Origin: Polynucleobacter sp. MWH-Berg-3C6
Lineage (GTDB): Bacteria; Pseudomonadota; Gammaproteobacteria; Burkholderiales; Burkholderiaceae
Direction: 5' to 3'
Assembly (NCBI RefSeq): GCF_018881855.1
Contig: NZ_JACVPN010000001.1
Span: 898,200 to 962,199, forward strand
DNA: 64,000 nucleotides
The translations under genes and the position numbers were made by a program. The notes beneath the pieces were generated by a model. That model saw only the letters and a list, made by a program, of their open reading frames with translations. It did not search any database and was not told the DNA's origin. Positions 51,588-61,526 of this stretch are shown here, one piece after another (positions within the stretch are counted from its first letter, which is position 1; each line of letters begins with the position of its first letter).

Positions 51588-52178
51588 ATGCAAAAGCTAG
51601 TTCTCGCCTCCAACAATGCTGGCAAGGTCAAAGAGTTTCAGGCGCTCCTGGCGCCCTTACGGTTTGAGGTGATTCCACAAGGAGTGCTAGGCATTTCATC
51701 AGCCGAAGAGCCCTTCCACACCTTTGCTGAGAATGCCTTGGCCAAGGCACGTCATGCGAGCAGCGCTAGCGGCTTACCGGCGCTAGCGGATGACTCTGGT
51801 ATTTGTGCGCGCGCTCTGGATGGTAGGCCTGGCGTTTACTCAGCTCGTTACGCTGGTGAGCATGCAAACGATGCTACCAATAATCTAAAGCTTATTTCTG
51901 AATTAAGTCATCAATCGGATCGCAGTGCGCATTATGTTTGCGCCCTTGTCTTTATTAATAGTGCCGATGACCCAAATCCCCTGATTGTGGAAACTACCTG
52001 GCATGGAGAGATCATTGATGAGGCTAAAGGCAGCAACGGCTTTGGTTATGATCCCCATTTTTTTCTTCCCGAGCTAGGCATGACTGCTGCTGAACTTGAT
52101 CCTACGCAAAAGAACTTAATTAGTCATCGTGGCCAAGCTCTGCGCGAGCTCATACGTCAATTGCAAGCTCGCACTTAA
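51588..52178 (+). CDS. rdgB: XTP/dITP diphosphatase (Ham1/RdgB)
   Basis: A 196-residue house-cleaning nucleotidase. LVLASNNAGKVKEFQALL, LADDSGICARALDGRPGVYS, and GSNGFGYDPHFFLPE with SHRGQALRELI are the typical motifs. It hydrolyses XTP, ITP and dITP to monophosphates. It sits between rph and hemW with spacing of only a few bases on each side. Confidence 0.95.
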   Translation: MQKLVLASNNAGKVKEFQALLAPLRFEVIPQGVLGISSAEEPFHTFAENALAKARHASSASGLPALADDSGICARALDGRPGVYSARYAGEHANDATNNLKLISELSHQSDRSAHYVCALVFINSADDPNPLIVETTWHGEIIDEAKGSNGFGYDPHFFLPELGMTAAELDPTQKNLISHRGQALRELIRQLQART

Positions 52179-52183
52179 TTACT

Positions 52184-53365
52184 GTGCTCAATCAACCTAC
52201 CTTCACTGCATTGCCGCCTTTGGCTTTGTATATTCACTTTCCCTGGTGCGAAAAGAAGTGCCCCTATTGTGATTTCAACTCCCATCAAATCAAAGATCCC
52301 ACCTCCAATTTAGTCGGCGGCTTTGATGAGCAGCGTTATATCAACGCTCTTATTGCCGATCTTGAAACCGAGCTACCGAATACCTGGGGTCGCCAAGTAC
52401 ACAGCATCTTTATTGGTGGTGGTACGCCCAGCCTCTTGTCTGCTGCCGGCATGGATCAACTACTGTGTGCCGTACGCGCTCGTATCCATTTGGAGCCTGA
52501 TGCCGAGATAACGATGGAAGCCAATCCAGGATCTGTGGAGGCTGATAAGTTAGCGGGCTTTGCTAAGGCCGGAGTGAATCGTGTGTCATTGGGTATTCAG
52601 AGTTTTCAAGATGAACAACTTAAAGCGCTGGGCCGGATTCATAATGGCGCCGAGGCAAAGCGTGCAGTACAGATTGCACTCGATCACTTTAAGTCTGTCA
52701 ATTTAGATCTGATGTATGGCTTACCCAATCAAAGTCTTGAGGCAGCAAGATCGGATGTTGAGACTGCGTTATCTTTTAAAACACCTCACCTCTCTTTTTA
52801 TAACCTCACACTTGAGCCCAATACTTACTTTGCCAACTTTCCTCCCAAGTTACCCAGCGATGATGAGATTGATGCCATCTTTGAGCAGAACTTAGAGCTT
52901 TTGACGAAGGCGGGATATAAGCGTTATGAAGTTTCTGCTTATGCCAAGAAAGATCAGGAATGCAAACATAATCTGAACTACTGGCGTTTTGGTGATTACA
53001 TCGGGATTGGTGCTGGTGCCCATGGCAAGATTTCTTATCCAGGCAAGATTACCCGCCAAGTCCGAGAGCGTCACCCCGAGACCTATATGCAAGCAATAGA
53101 GACTAAAGGAAATGCTCTCATTGAGTCTCGCGAAATCGCTACGAAAGATCTTCCTTTTGAATTTATGCTTAATGCCTTAAGGCTGACTGATGGCGTTGAC
53201 ACCAATACCTTTAGTGAGCGTACCGGCCTGCCTTTAAGTCTCATTAACAAGAACCTTGATGAGGCAAGTAAAAAAGGGTTATTAGATGAGAACCCAAGCA
53301 AGCTAAAGCCAACTGCTTTAGGTCTACGCTACCTGAATAATCTTCAAGAAATGTTCTTGGACTAA
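52184..53365 (+). CDS. hemW: HemW-like radical SAM protein
   Basis: A 393-residue radical SAM protein with the cluster motif WCEKKCPYCDFNSH (Cys22, Cys26, Cys29; CxxxCxxC), IGGGTPSLLSAAGMDQLL and LGIQSFQDEQLKALGR. HemW, once taken for an oxygen-independent coproporphyrinogen oxidase, is a haem-binding chaperone; the extra N-terminal Cys of HemN is absent, which favours HemW. It starts with GTG at 52184. Its stop lies one base from the end of the convergent hydratase gene. Confidence 0.92.
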   Translation: MLNQPTFTALPPLALYIHFPWCEKKCPYCDFNSHQIKDPTSNLVGGFDEQRYINALIADLETELPNTWGRQVHSIFIGGGTPSLLSAAGMDQLLCAVRARIHLEPDAEITMEANPGSVEADKLAGFAKAGVNRVSLGIQSFQDEQLKALGRIHNGAEAKRAVQIALDHFKSVNLDLMYGLPNQSLEAARSDVETALSFKTPHLSFYNLTLEPNTYFANFPPKLPSDDEIDAIFEQNLELLTKAGYKRYEVSAYAKKDQECKHNLNYWRFGDYIGIGAGAHGKISYPGKITRQVRERHPETYMQAIETKGNALIESREIATKDLPFEFMLNALRLTDGVDTNTFSERTGLPLSLINKNLDEASKKGLLDENPSKLKPTALGLRYLNNLQEMFLD

Positions 53366-53366
53366 G

Positions 53367-54164
53367 TTACTTACCAATCCAAACGGGTGACTCGCCTTTT
53401 AAGAAGGAAGCAACGCCATTTTTAAAATCCTCACTGCCATAGGTTTCTCGAATCAGGTCTTGGCAATCTGGTAATTGGTTGGCAATGATTCTAGTCATTG
53501 TGAGCTTGCTCGCTTTTTGCGTAATCGGAGCGAGTTTTAATAAGCGTTCAGCTAGAGCATCCGCTTCTTTTCCTAAATACTCTTGATCATAGGTAGACAA
53601 CAAGTAACCTTGAGTCTTTAGCTCGCTTGCCGGAACCATTTCGGCAAGCAGCAGCATACGCCTAACGATATTCATACCCATGTGTGCGATTAACCAGGCG
53701 ATGTTGCCCGGATAGAGACAATTGCCTAGGGTTCTGGCAATCGGTACGCCAAACTTGGCATCTGGCGTGGAGATCCTAAAATCGCAGCAAGTAGCAATCG
53801 CCAAGCCACCGCCGACTGCCATGCCATCGATTACTGCAATGGTTGGTATCGGCAGTGATGCCAAAGGGTTGAGATAGTCGTGTATCGCTTCTTCGTAACG
53901 TACCCCATCTTCACCATCTTTAAAACTAGTGAACTGTGCAATATCGCTGCCAGAGACGAAAGACTTGCCACCTGCCCCACGAAATATGGCAACACGAATA
54001 GCAGGATTCTTGGCAATGTCCAGGCAAATAGATTTAAGGCTCTCATACATACCAACGGTCATGGCATTGCGTGCTGCTACATGATCAAAAGTGACATAAG
54101 CAATCTTGTCGCGCAACTCGACCGTGACTTGCGCGACCTTATCTTCCAAATCCTTTTGTGTCAT
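53367..54164 (-). CDS. enoyl-CoA hydratase/isomerase family protein
   Basis: A 265-residue crotonase-fold protein. FRGAGGKSFVSGSDIAQFTS and IDGMAVGGGLAIATCCDFRI form the oxyanion hole; the second catalytic Glu region reads PIARTLGNCLYPGNIAWL, which lacks the two standard hydratase Glu residues in an obvious form, so the reaction may be different. Ten bases behind the Bug gene, so probably the same transcript, in a set with a CaiB-type CoA-transferase across the divergent promoter. Confidence 0.85.
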   Translation of the reverse strand: MTQKDLEDKVAQVTVELRDKIAYVTFDHVAARNAMTVGMYESLKSICLDIAKNPAIRVAIFRGAGGKSFVSGSDIAQFTSFKDGEDGVRYEEAIHDYLNPLASLPIPTIAVIDGMAVGGGLAIATCCDFRISTPDAKFGVPIARTLGNCLYPGNIAWLIAHMGMNIVRRMLLLAEMVPASELKTQGYLLSTYDQEYLGKEADALAERLLKLAPITQKASKLTMTRIIANQLPDCQDLIRETYGSEDFKNGVASFLKGESPVWIGK

Positions 54165-54173
54165 GAAGAAAAC

Positions 54174-55163
54174 TTATTCAGCTTTAATGTTTAAGCTCTT
54201 GACCAAGCGCTGGTATTTAGCAAGCTCACCAGCAAGGAAAAGACCAAAGGCTGCAGGTGTTGCTGGACCTTCAGGCTGTAATCCTTGTGAATCTAACGTC
54301 TTCTTGATTTGTGGGTCAGCCATCGCTGCTTTTACAGCCTGGTCGATCTTGTTTACCACAGCTGGATCCATACCCTTTGGACCCATCACGGAATACCAAT
54401 TGGTCACATCAAAGCCAACAATACCTACTTCATTAAAGGTAGGAACATTGGGAAGGATGGATAAACGTTTCGGTGTTGAGATCGCCAATGCTTTTAGACC
54501 GCCCTGATTAATTTGCTGCAAGTTTGGCGGCAAGGTATCAAAGTTCATCGTGATCTGGCCGCCTAACAAATCGATAATCGCTTGACCGCTCCCTTTATAA
54601 GGCACATGATTGAGCTGAATACCAGCAATCTTGCCAAACAAAGCGCCTGCCAAATGCTGGGTACTGCCGATACCGGATGAGCCATAGGTCATTTGCCCTG
54701 GATTCGATTTAGCTAGTGAGATTAACTGCGCTACCGAGTTCACAGGCAATGATGATTTAACAACCAATACGTTTGGCACATAACCCAAGTAAGTAATTGG
54801 CGTGAAGTCTGTTGCCGGGTTGTAGGGAACGTTGGTTAATACAAATGGTGCAATTGCATTTGAATTAGAGTGCCCCATGAGCAAGGTATAGCCATCTGGA
54901 TTAGATTTAGCTACTAAGTCAGCACCGATTGTTCCAGCCGCACCAGATTTATTTTCAATAATGATGCTCTGACCCAAAATCTCACCCATCTTCGGCGCGA
55001 TTGCGCGGGCAACAATATCAGTGCCCCCACCGGGTGCAAAACCAACAATTAAGCGAATCGGTTTTGCAGGGAAGGCTTGCTGAGCTAGCGCTAGGAATGA
55101 TGAGGAACTAAGGGCGACAGCAACAAGGCTACGCAGCACCCACTTTGGCAATTGAATCAACAT
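54174..55163 (-). CDS. Bug-family substrate-binding protein
   Basis: A 329-residue periplasmic binding protein with a signal peptide ending near [51 protein letters not shown] and [18 protein letters not shown] are the usual Bug motifs. Its closeness to acyl-CoA genes suggests that it binds an organic acid degraded by them, which is inference. Membrane subunits are not present. GGAGACT before the ATG supports the start. Confidence 0.9.
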   Translation of the reverse strand: MLIQLPKWVLRSLVAVALSSSSFLALAQQAFPAKPIRLIVGFAPGGGTDIVARAIAPKMGEILGQSIIIENKSGAAGTIGADLVAKSNPDGYTLLMGHSNSNAIAPFVLTNVPYNPATDFTPITYLGYVPNVLVVKSSLPVNSVAQLISLAKSNPGQMTYGSSGIGSTQHLAGALFGKIAGIQLNHVPYKGSGQAIIDLLGGQITMNFDTLPPNLQQINQGGLKALAISTPKRLSILPNVPTFNEVGIVGFDVTNWYSVMGPKGMDPAVVNKIDQAVKAAMADPQIKKTLDSQGLQPEGPATPAAFGLFLAGELAKYQRLVKSLNIKAE

Positions 55164-55240
55164 ACAGTCTCCAAATCTTGTTTTAATTGTGTTTGATACT
55201 ATTAGACATTCATTCTAAACATATAAAAACCATCGAGACA

Positions 55241-56470
55241 ATGACGAAAACACCTACTTCTAACCCTTCCTCTAGGCCCTTACCCCTCGCTGGAGTAAGG
55301 GTACTGGACGTTAGTCAAGTCATGGCCGGCCCTTACTGCTGCATGCTCCTAGCTGACCTAGGCGCCGATGTCATCAAGATCGAGCCTCCTGGCACCGGTG
55401 ATCAAACTCGGGGGGCCATGGGTTTCAAGATGAAAGGTTCAGACAGCATGGGCTTTCTGAATATGAATCGCAATAAGCGCAGCTTGACCCTCAATCTCAA
55501 AACCGATGCGGGCAAGAAAGTCTTTTTTGAATTGGTGAAGACAGCCGACATTCTGGTGGAAAACTATCGGCCAGGCGTCATGAAAAAACTGGGTATTGAT
55601 TACGCTACGCTTCAGGCTATTAATCCTGGCCTGGTCTATGCCAGCATCTCTGGTTTTGGACAAAGCGGCCCTTGGGCAGATCGTCCAGGTTTTGATTTAA
55701 TGGCACAAGCCATGTCTGGGGTGATGAGTGTTACTGGCTACCCCGATGGTCCACCCGTCAAAGCAGGTGTTCCGGTCGCTGATATTGGTTGTGCCCTTTT
55801 CGCGGTTTACGGCATCTTGTCTGCTTACATTGGTAAAACCAAATCGGGCGAAGGTCAATTTATTGATGCCTCACTATTTGACTCTGCTTTAGCCTTTTCT
55901 ATCTGGGATACAGCGCAATACTGGGGTACTGGAGTTGAGCCCTACAAGCTTGGCACCGCAAATCATATGAGCGCACCTTACCAGGCCATGAAAGCCTCTG
56001 ATGGCTATTTTGTGATGGGCGCTACCAACCAAAAGCTATGGAAACTCCTTTGTGAAAAAATGGGCCGCCCTGAATTATTCGATGATGCTCGTTTTAAAAC
56101 CAATCCACTACGTTTAGCCAATCGTTTAGAGCTTGCCACTGAACTAGAAAAAACATTTATTACGAGAACCAGCGATGAGTGGGTTGATGATCTTTTGACT
56201 GCAGGCATTCCAGCAGGACCAATTAACACCTATCCTGAAGCCTTTGACAGTGAACATGGTCGTCATCGCAAAATGCGTATGGAAATTGATCACCCAATTG
56301 AAGGCACAGTTCCCAATATTGGCTTTGCCGTCAAGATGATGGGTACACCACAGCAAGTTCGCAAGCATCCGCCATTACTGGGTGAACATACTAGCGAAGT
56401 TCTTGCTGAACTTGGCATTGCTGGCGATGAACTCAAAGTCTTAGAAGCTGGTGGCGCTTTTGCGCCTTAA
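55241..56470 (+). CDS. CaiB/BaiF family (class III) CoA-transferase
   Basis: A 409-residue family III CoA-transferase. LPLAGVRVLDVSQVMAGPYC, LADLGADVIKIEPPGTGDQT, NRNKRSLTLNLKTDAGKKVF and ASISGFGQSGPWADRPGFDL are hallmarks; the catalytic Asp lies in the last of these (the Asp of FDLMAQAMSG). It moves CoA between carboxylic acids. The start at 55241 is used; the longer frame from 55187 adds residues unlike the family. Divergent from the Bug gene with a 77-base shared promoter region. Confidence 0.9.
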   Translation: MTKTPTSNPSSRPLPLAGVRVLDVSQVMAGPYCCMLLADLGADVIKIEPPGTGDQTRGAMGFKMKGSDSMGFLNMNRNKRSLTLNLKTDAGKKVFFELVKTADILVENYRPGVMKKLGIDYATLQAINPGLVYASISGFGQSGPWADRPGFDLMAQAMSGVMSVTGYPDGPPVKAGVPVADIGCALFAVYGILSAYIGKTKSGEGQFIDASLFDSALAFSIWDTAQYWGTGVEPYKLGTANHMSAPYQAMKASDGYFVMGATNQKLWKLLCEKMGRPELFDDARFKTNPLRLANRLELATELEKTFITRTSDEWVDDLLTAGIPAGPINTYPEAFDSEHGRHRKMRMEIDHPIEGTVPNIGFAVKMMGTPQQVRKHPPLLGEHTSEVLAELGIAGDELKVLEAGGAFAP

Positions 56471-56477
56471 GTCACCC

Positions 56478-56503
56478 TACTGCAGACTTACTCGCCTGCA
56501 GTA
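56478..56503. repeat. inverted repeat between two convergent genes
   Basis: A perfect 8-bp inverted repeat, TACTGCAG and CTGCAGTA, with a 10-base loop, spans the stop codon of the minus-strand alkylsulfatase gene just after the CoA-transferase gene. Neither strand has a T run after it, so its use as a terminator is uncertain. Confidence 0.5.
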
Positions 56504-58599
56504 ATTGCCATGTCTTGAGCAGCAAAAGGATCTTTCACCACCTTTGGCGAAGACTTGGCATCAAGCTTCTTAGCCTTGGTGCCTGGCATCAACTCAAAAT
56601 CAGGAGTGAAGACCGTCAATGTGCTCTTGAGCTGGTCAAAGGATTTACGGTCACCATCAAATCTGGCCTTACCTTCAGAGAGCAATTTTTCAAAGCTTGT
56701 CTGGCCACCCATGACCTTCTCTAGTTCACTGCGATTTAAGGTGATGGTGAGATTAGGATTTTTTGCTTGCTGTCCTTTGATATTGGTGAGCGCAGAGTTA
56801 CTCATCTCAATCACAAATTTCTCGCCATTGTCTGGTGTTGCCAGATTAATGGTGAATTTCATACCGGCAGCTTTTTTACTATCCATGCTGATCGCCAGGG
56901 AATTGAGCCATAACTCTGTAGTCATGGCTTTAATCATGTCGGGCCCATTGGATTTTGGTGACGCTCCAGATGGCATGCCATGACGTAACTCGTACGCGGC
57001 ACCCAAAAAACTATTGCGCACGCTAGGACTCTCTTTTTGATAACCAATCTGCTCAAAGATGTCTGCTAGTAAATCTTTTGCTGCAACGTTATTGGGTTGA
57101 GCATAGACGAGTTTATTCACGATCTCCATCGCTTCGCGATACTTGCCTTGCTTATAAAGTGACTTGCCTTTTGACATGATCTTGTCTGGGCCACCCATCA
57201 TCTCTACATAAAGAGGTGCAGAATCTTTTGGCGATAAGGGGATTAAGGTGGCTGGATTTGCATCCCAATAACCAAGGTAGCGATTAATCACTGCACGACT
57301 ATTGTGCTCTTCAGAGCCATGATAGCTATGGGCTGCCCATTGTGACTTCAGGCTTTCTGGCTGCTTATAAACGTTATGAACTTCATTGATCGTCACACCA
57401 TTGTTGGCTAGATGCAAAACTTCATTATTCAGATGCGCATAGCTATCGCGCTGAGTGCGCATCACTTCTTGAATGCGCTCATTACCCCACCGCGGCCAGC
57501 TATGTGATGCAAACATCACTTCTGCTTCATTGCCATAGCGATATAAGGCGTTATTAATATTTTTGGACCAAGCCAAGGCATCACGCACTAAGGCACCACG
57601 CAAGGTGTAAATGTTATGAATAGTGCCGGTGATGTTTTCTGCAGCCCAGAATGCTTTGAATTGTGGAAAATAGGTATTCATCTCTGCAGGCGCTTCAGTA
57701 CCTGGCGTATTTTGAAACTCCATCTCAACTCCATCCACGGTCATCTTTTCAAATGGCTCATTGATGAGAATGGTTGGCTCAATTAAACCGAGATTACCTG
57801 CAGCAGTATTTTTACCAATCGATTGATCCACGTGACCAAATGGGCTGCGGGGCAACAAGACGCCATACTGAAAATACATCCGGCGTGTCATCGCATTACC
57901 TGCGTACACGTTCTCGGCAACAGCATGATCCATAAAGCCTACGGGTGCAATGACCTTGACCTTGCCGCTTTTCACATCGGCCTCATCCACTACGCCACGC
58001 ACACCACCAAAGTGGTCTCCATGGGAATGGGAATACACCACCGCTACCACCGGACGCTTGCCAACCTTCTCATTGACTAGCTCTAGGGCAGCTCTTGCAG
58101 TTTCCTTAGCGGTGAGTGGGTCAAACACAATCCAACCCGTATTGGTCTTCACAAAACTAATGTTGGCTAAGTCAAAGCCGCGTACTTGATAAATCTTGCC
58201 AGGAACAACCTCATAAAGACCGTAGCCCATATTCAGAATTGCTTGGCGCTGCAATGATGGGTGAACACTATCAAAGTCTTTGCCTTGCAATAAGAACTCG
58301 TAACTACCCATATCCCAGGCAACGTTTCCGGCATCTGCCATGATGGTCTTATAAGCCGGAGCGGCGATAAAGCCTTTTTTGGATTCTTCAAAGTCACGCT
58401 TATCCTCAAACGGCAGTGACTTGCGTAAACCGTTTTGTAGCTCAACCGTGAAACTGGAAGGTGCTTTACCCTTGACATCAAAATGCTTGCCTTGCATTGC
58501 GCCAGGGTCAGCAACCACACCACCCCCACCTGCTGCAAATGCGAATCCAGACGCGAGAAGAGATGCTGCGAGAAAGAATTTATTAAGTGTGGGTTTCAT
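56488..58599 (-). CDS. secreted alkylsulfatase (SdsA1/BDS1 family)
   Basis: A 703-residue protein with a signal peptide ending FAFAAGGGG. The metallo-beta-lactamase domain has the zinc motif HSHGDH (His191, His193, Asp195, His196); a second metal-binding part is AAENITGTIHNIYTLRGAL. Then come the dimerisation domain and a C-terminal SCP2-like domain (about 570-680). The family cleaves alkyl sulfates such as dodecyl sulfate in the periplasm to an alcohol and sulfate. It stands alone, next to an orphan histidine kinase upstream. Confidence 0.9.
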   Translation of the reverse strand: MKPTLNKFFLAASLLASGFAFAAGGGGVVADPGAMQGKHFDVKGKAPSSFTVELQNGLRKSLPFEDKRDFEESKKGFIAAPAYKTIMADAGNVAWDMGSYEFLLQGKDFDSVHPSLQRQAILNMGYGLYEVVPGKIYQVRGFDLANISFVKTNTGWIVFDPLTAKETARAALELVNEKVGKRPVVAVVYSHSHGDHFGGVRGVVDEADVKSGKVKVIAPVGFMDHAVAENVYAGNAMTRRMYFQYGVLLPRSPFGHVDQSIGKNTAAGNLGLIEPTILINEPFEKMTVDGVEMEFQNTPGTEAPAEMNTYFPQFKAFWAAENITGTIHNIYTLRGALVRDALAWSKNINNALYRYGNEAEVMFASHSWPRWGNERIQEVMRTQRDSYAHLNNEVLHLANNGVTINEVHNVYKQPESLKSQWAAHSYHGSEEHNSRAVINRYLGYWDANPATLIPLSPKDSAPLYVEMMGGPDKIMSKGKSLYKQGKYREAMEIVNKLVYAQPNNVAAKDLLADIFEQIGYQKESPSVRNSFLGAAYELRHGMPSGASPKSNGPDMIKAMTTELWLNSLAISMDSKKAAGMKFTINLATPDNGEKFVIEMSNSALTNIKGQQAKNPNLTITLNRSELEKVMGGQTSFEKLLSEGKARFDGDRKSFDQLKSTLTVFTPDFELMPGTKAKKLDAKSSPKVVKDPFAAQDMAITAGE

Positions 58600-58683
58600 A
58601 CGGTAGGCCTAGTCATCATGAATACATTCAATGATATGAGCCAGAGTTAGCATGGCAATTAGCCCTTAGGCTAATACTGGTCA

Positions 58684-60138
58684 CTAAGTTTGACTAGATT
58701 GAATCACTTCAGGCGGCAGCTGAATGACAAACCTTGCTCCACCACCAGGATTATCCTCAAACCAAAGAGAGCCACCATGACGACTGATGATGTGCTTGCA
58801 TAACCAAAGACCCAAGCCCATACCCGACCCCTTGGTACTCGAGAGCAATTCAAATAAGTGGGACTGCGACTCCTCAGATAAGCCCTCACCGTTATCGGCA
58901 ACAGAAATCTGCACGCCAGTATCGGAGTATGAGCCCTCGATCGTCAGCCTCTTATCGATCCGATCAGAAGCGACTAATGCCTCGATTCCGTTATTAATTA
59001 GGTTCAACATGACTTGTTGGATTTCACTAGCATTGGCACTAGCTAACAAATTGGGCTGCAAGCGTAGCACTACCTGGATATTTTTTGCGGTGAGTTCAGG
59101 CTTAGCAATACTGAGCACTGTTTGTACAAGGTTGCCCAAGTTCACTTGTGATGTATTAACTTCTCCATCCGAGAAAATTGAACGCAGAGAGCTAATAATT
59201 CTTGCGGCGCGCTGATTGTCAGACAGCAAGGTATCCAATATTTCTTTTTGAAGTTCGGGATTAAGCTCCCCATCTGCAAGTTTCTTTTGCAGGAACTGAA
59301 TATTTAAACTAGATGCGCCTAGCGGTTGATTGAGCTCATGAGCAATCGATGCAGATAAAGCCCCGGTACTCGCGCTCTTGTTGGCCTTGAGCAATGAGCC
59401 CATTAACTGCTCCCGCTCCTGAAGCAGTCGCCTAATCTCCTGGTTCTCGGTATGGGATTTCAAATTAGCTATGGCAATCTGTTCGGCCCAATAACCGCCA
59501 ATCGCAATATAAGAAAGCGTGGTCATTACTAGCTGTGCAATCGTAAACAAGATCAATATCTGCGGTATCTGATCAACCTGCAAAATCGGTAGTCCTGAAG
59601 CGATCAAGATGGCGATGCGCCCTAGTGCAAAGAACATTTCTGCGCAGCTAGCATATTGGAGATAGAGCAATTGCCTCGATGGGGCTTGCCGTTTTTTTTG
59701 ATTGAGGACGAAGATTTGCCAGGTATACAGAATTGAAACGAGTGTAACCACGAATATGGTGCGAACTTCAAAATTGGCATTCTGGCGCAGATACTCAAAA
59801 GCAAAGAAGAAGACGATTAACGAGATACCAAAACCAATTTTTAGTTGCTTAGAGATCTTTTGATTTAAGGATTGGCAAAATAAGACCTGAAGTACAGCCG
59901 CAGAATAAAACAAGACATTAGCGATGGTGAAATTGAATTGAGGATTCTTGATATCTGCGAGAGTCACTATTCCAGCACCAAATATTAGTAACCCAATAAT
60001 GCTGGCTAATAGCGAAGACATCCAATACGGACTGGGCTTCACTAAATTTTGCGAGCGGTAATAGTGATAGACGCCAAAGAATAGGCCCATCTGAATAATG
60101 GCCAGAATGAAGAAGTAAATGGAGATCAAAAGCTTCAT
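58684..60138 (-). CDS. sensor histidine kinase with seven membrane helices
   Basis: A 484-residue kinase. The N-terminal half has seven hydrophobic helices (about residues 1-26, 38-62, 70-90, 101-117, 126-145, 158-183 and 190-215). A coiled linker leads to the dimerisation domain with His267 in SASIAHELNQPLG; then the ATPase domain with N box NLINNGIEAL, G1 VADNGEGL and G2 GSGMGLGLWLCKHI. No response regulator is adjacent, so it is an orphan. ATG 60138 is chosen over an in-frame TTG at 60153. The input signal is unknown. Confidence 0.9.
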   Translation of the reverse strand: MKLLISIYFFILAIIQMGLFFGVYHYYRSQNLVKPSPYWMSSLLASIIGLLIFGAGIVTLADIKNPQFNFTIANVLFYSAAVLQVLFCQSLNQKISKQLKIGFGISLIVFFFAFEYLRQNANFEVRTIFVVTLVSILYTWQIFVLNQKKRQAPSRQLLYLQYASCAEMFFALGRIAILIASGLPILQVDQIPQILILFTIAQLVMTTLSYIAIGGYWAEQIAIANLKSHTENQEIRRLLQEREQLMGSLLKANKSASTGALSASIAHELNQPLGASSLNIQFLQKKLADGELNPELQKEILDTLLSDNQRAARIISSLRSIFSDGEVNTSQVNLGNLVQTVLSIAKPELTAKNIQVVLRLQPNLLASANASEIQQVMLNLINNGIEALVASDRIDKRLTIEGSYSDTGVQISVADNGEGLSEESQSHLFELLSSTKGSGMGLGLWLCKHIISRHGGSLWFEDNPGGGARFVIQLPPEVIQSSQT

Positions 60139-60257
60139 AACCGAATCGTACAACGATCAGGCCCTCAACAATCCAGATCCACCAAGGCGCAGGTATGTGG
60201 ACCCTGAAATACCCAGCCTTTACAATAAAGATAATCAATTTATTCAGAAAAAACGAT

Positions 60258-61487
60258 ATGCGCTTTAGTCATTTTGTAGTCTGCATTGCCTCACTCGCCC
60301 TATTTGGCTGCTCATCCCTAGAGCGCAAATCTGCCGTGCCTGCCCAATCTTTAAGCAAGGCTCAGATCGCCGGCTTACCAAGCGTGCGTTACCTCATCTC
60401 TACTCAAGCCGGTACAGACGCCCTTGTGGCTGATGTCATCCAGGTAGAGACCGCTAGAGGCAATAAAGCATTTACAGGGGACGCCAACTATTTGGCGCTT
60501 TCTGGTGGCGGAGATGACGGCGCTTTTGGTGCTGGTCTGTTGGTCGGCTGGAGTAAGCAAGGATCTAGACCTGTCTTCAATTTGGTCACTGGCATTAGTA
60601 CAGGCGCATTGATAGCCCCATTTGCTTATCTGGGCAAAGAATATGACCCAGCTCTCCAGCAGGTCTATACCAATATCAACCCAAAGGACATCTTTATAGA
60701 GCGTGGCCTTCTCTCGGGAATCTTTAGTGATGGTTTAGCAGACTCCACTCCACTCTATCAATTGATTTCTAAATATGTGGATGCAGATTTCCTCAAGAAA
60801 ATTGCTTATGAATACAACACCAATGGTCGCTGGCTTCTGATTGGCACTACCAATATTGATGCTGGAGTCCCTGTAGTTTGGAATATGGGGCGTATTGCGA
60901 CCGTTGGTACGCCTGAGGCACTTGAACTCTTTCGCCGCATCATGCTCGCCTCTGCCTCGATTCCTGGAGCGTTCTCGCCAGTGATGTTTGATTTCTTAGT
61001 TGACTCACAAACTTTTCAAGAAATGCACGTGGATGGTGGCGCTAGCACCCAGGTATTTTTATACCCTTCTGCCGCTGCACAGAAAGCAAATGAATTAGGT
61101 GTCAAGCGGCGCAATAATCGTCAGGCCTACATCATCCGGAATTCAAGATTAGATCCCCGCTGGAATGAAACTCAGCGTAGCACCTTAAGCGTTGCTGGTC
61201 GGGCGATTACTCAGTTGATTCAAACTCAGGGCATTGGTGATCTCTATCGCATTTATACAATGACGAGGGCCGATAAAGTTGGCTTTAATCTGGCCTATAT
61301 CGGCTCAGACTTTTATGAACCCCACCAAGAAGAATTCGATACCAAGTATATGAATGCTTTATTCCAATATGGTTACGAGCATGCCATGAAGGGATATCAA
61401 TGGAGCAAGTATCCGCCGGGCTTTAATGGCGCATTTGATACTGATGGCGAGAAGATGATTCTCAATAAATCAGGTAACAAGAAGTAA
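60258..61487 (+). CDS. patatin-like phospholipase, lipoprotein
   Basis: A 409-residue protein with a lipobox (LFGC, Cys18) at the end of its signal peptide, so it is membrane anchored. The patatin fold is seen in the oxyanion loop GGGDDGAFGAG (83-93), the GISTG nucleophile elbow (Ser114) and the DGG motif (Asp259, in HVDGGAS): an intact Ser-Asp dyad. It probably cleaves acyl esters of lipids. The longer frame from 60195 adds 21 residues ahead of the lipobox and is rejected. It starts 119 bases from the divergent kinase gene. Confidence 0.88.
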   Translation: MRFSHFVVCIASLALFGCSSLERKSAVPAQSLSKAQIAGLPSVRYLISTQAGTDALVADVIQVETARGNKAFTGDANYLALSGGGDDGAFGAGLLVGWSKQGSRPVFNLVTGISTGALIAPFAYLGKEYDPALQQVYTNINPKDIFIERGLLSGIFSDGLADSTPLYQLISKYVDADFLKKIAYEYNTNGRWLLIGTTNIDAGVPVVWNMGRIATVGTPEALELFRRIMLASASIPGAFSPVMFDFLVDSQTFQEMHVDGGASTQVFLYPSAAAQKANELGVKRRNNRQAYIIRNSRLDPRWNETQRSTLSVAGRAITQLIQTQGIGDLYRIYTMTRADKVGFNLAYIGSDFYEPHQEEFDTKYMNALFQYGYEHAMKGYQWSKYPPGFNGAFDTDGEKMILNKSGNKK

Positions 61488-61500
61488 AGACTGCAAAGAA

Positions 61501-61526
61501 AAACTCCAGCCAATAAGCTGAGGTTT
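61501..61526 (+). terminator. probable terminator after the patatin gene
   Basis: A 10-bp stem with one mismatch and one wobble (61501-61510 with 61517-61526) around a 6-base loop, followed by TGTATTTT, 14 bases after the stop codon. Moderate strength. Confidence 0.55.
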
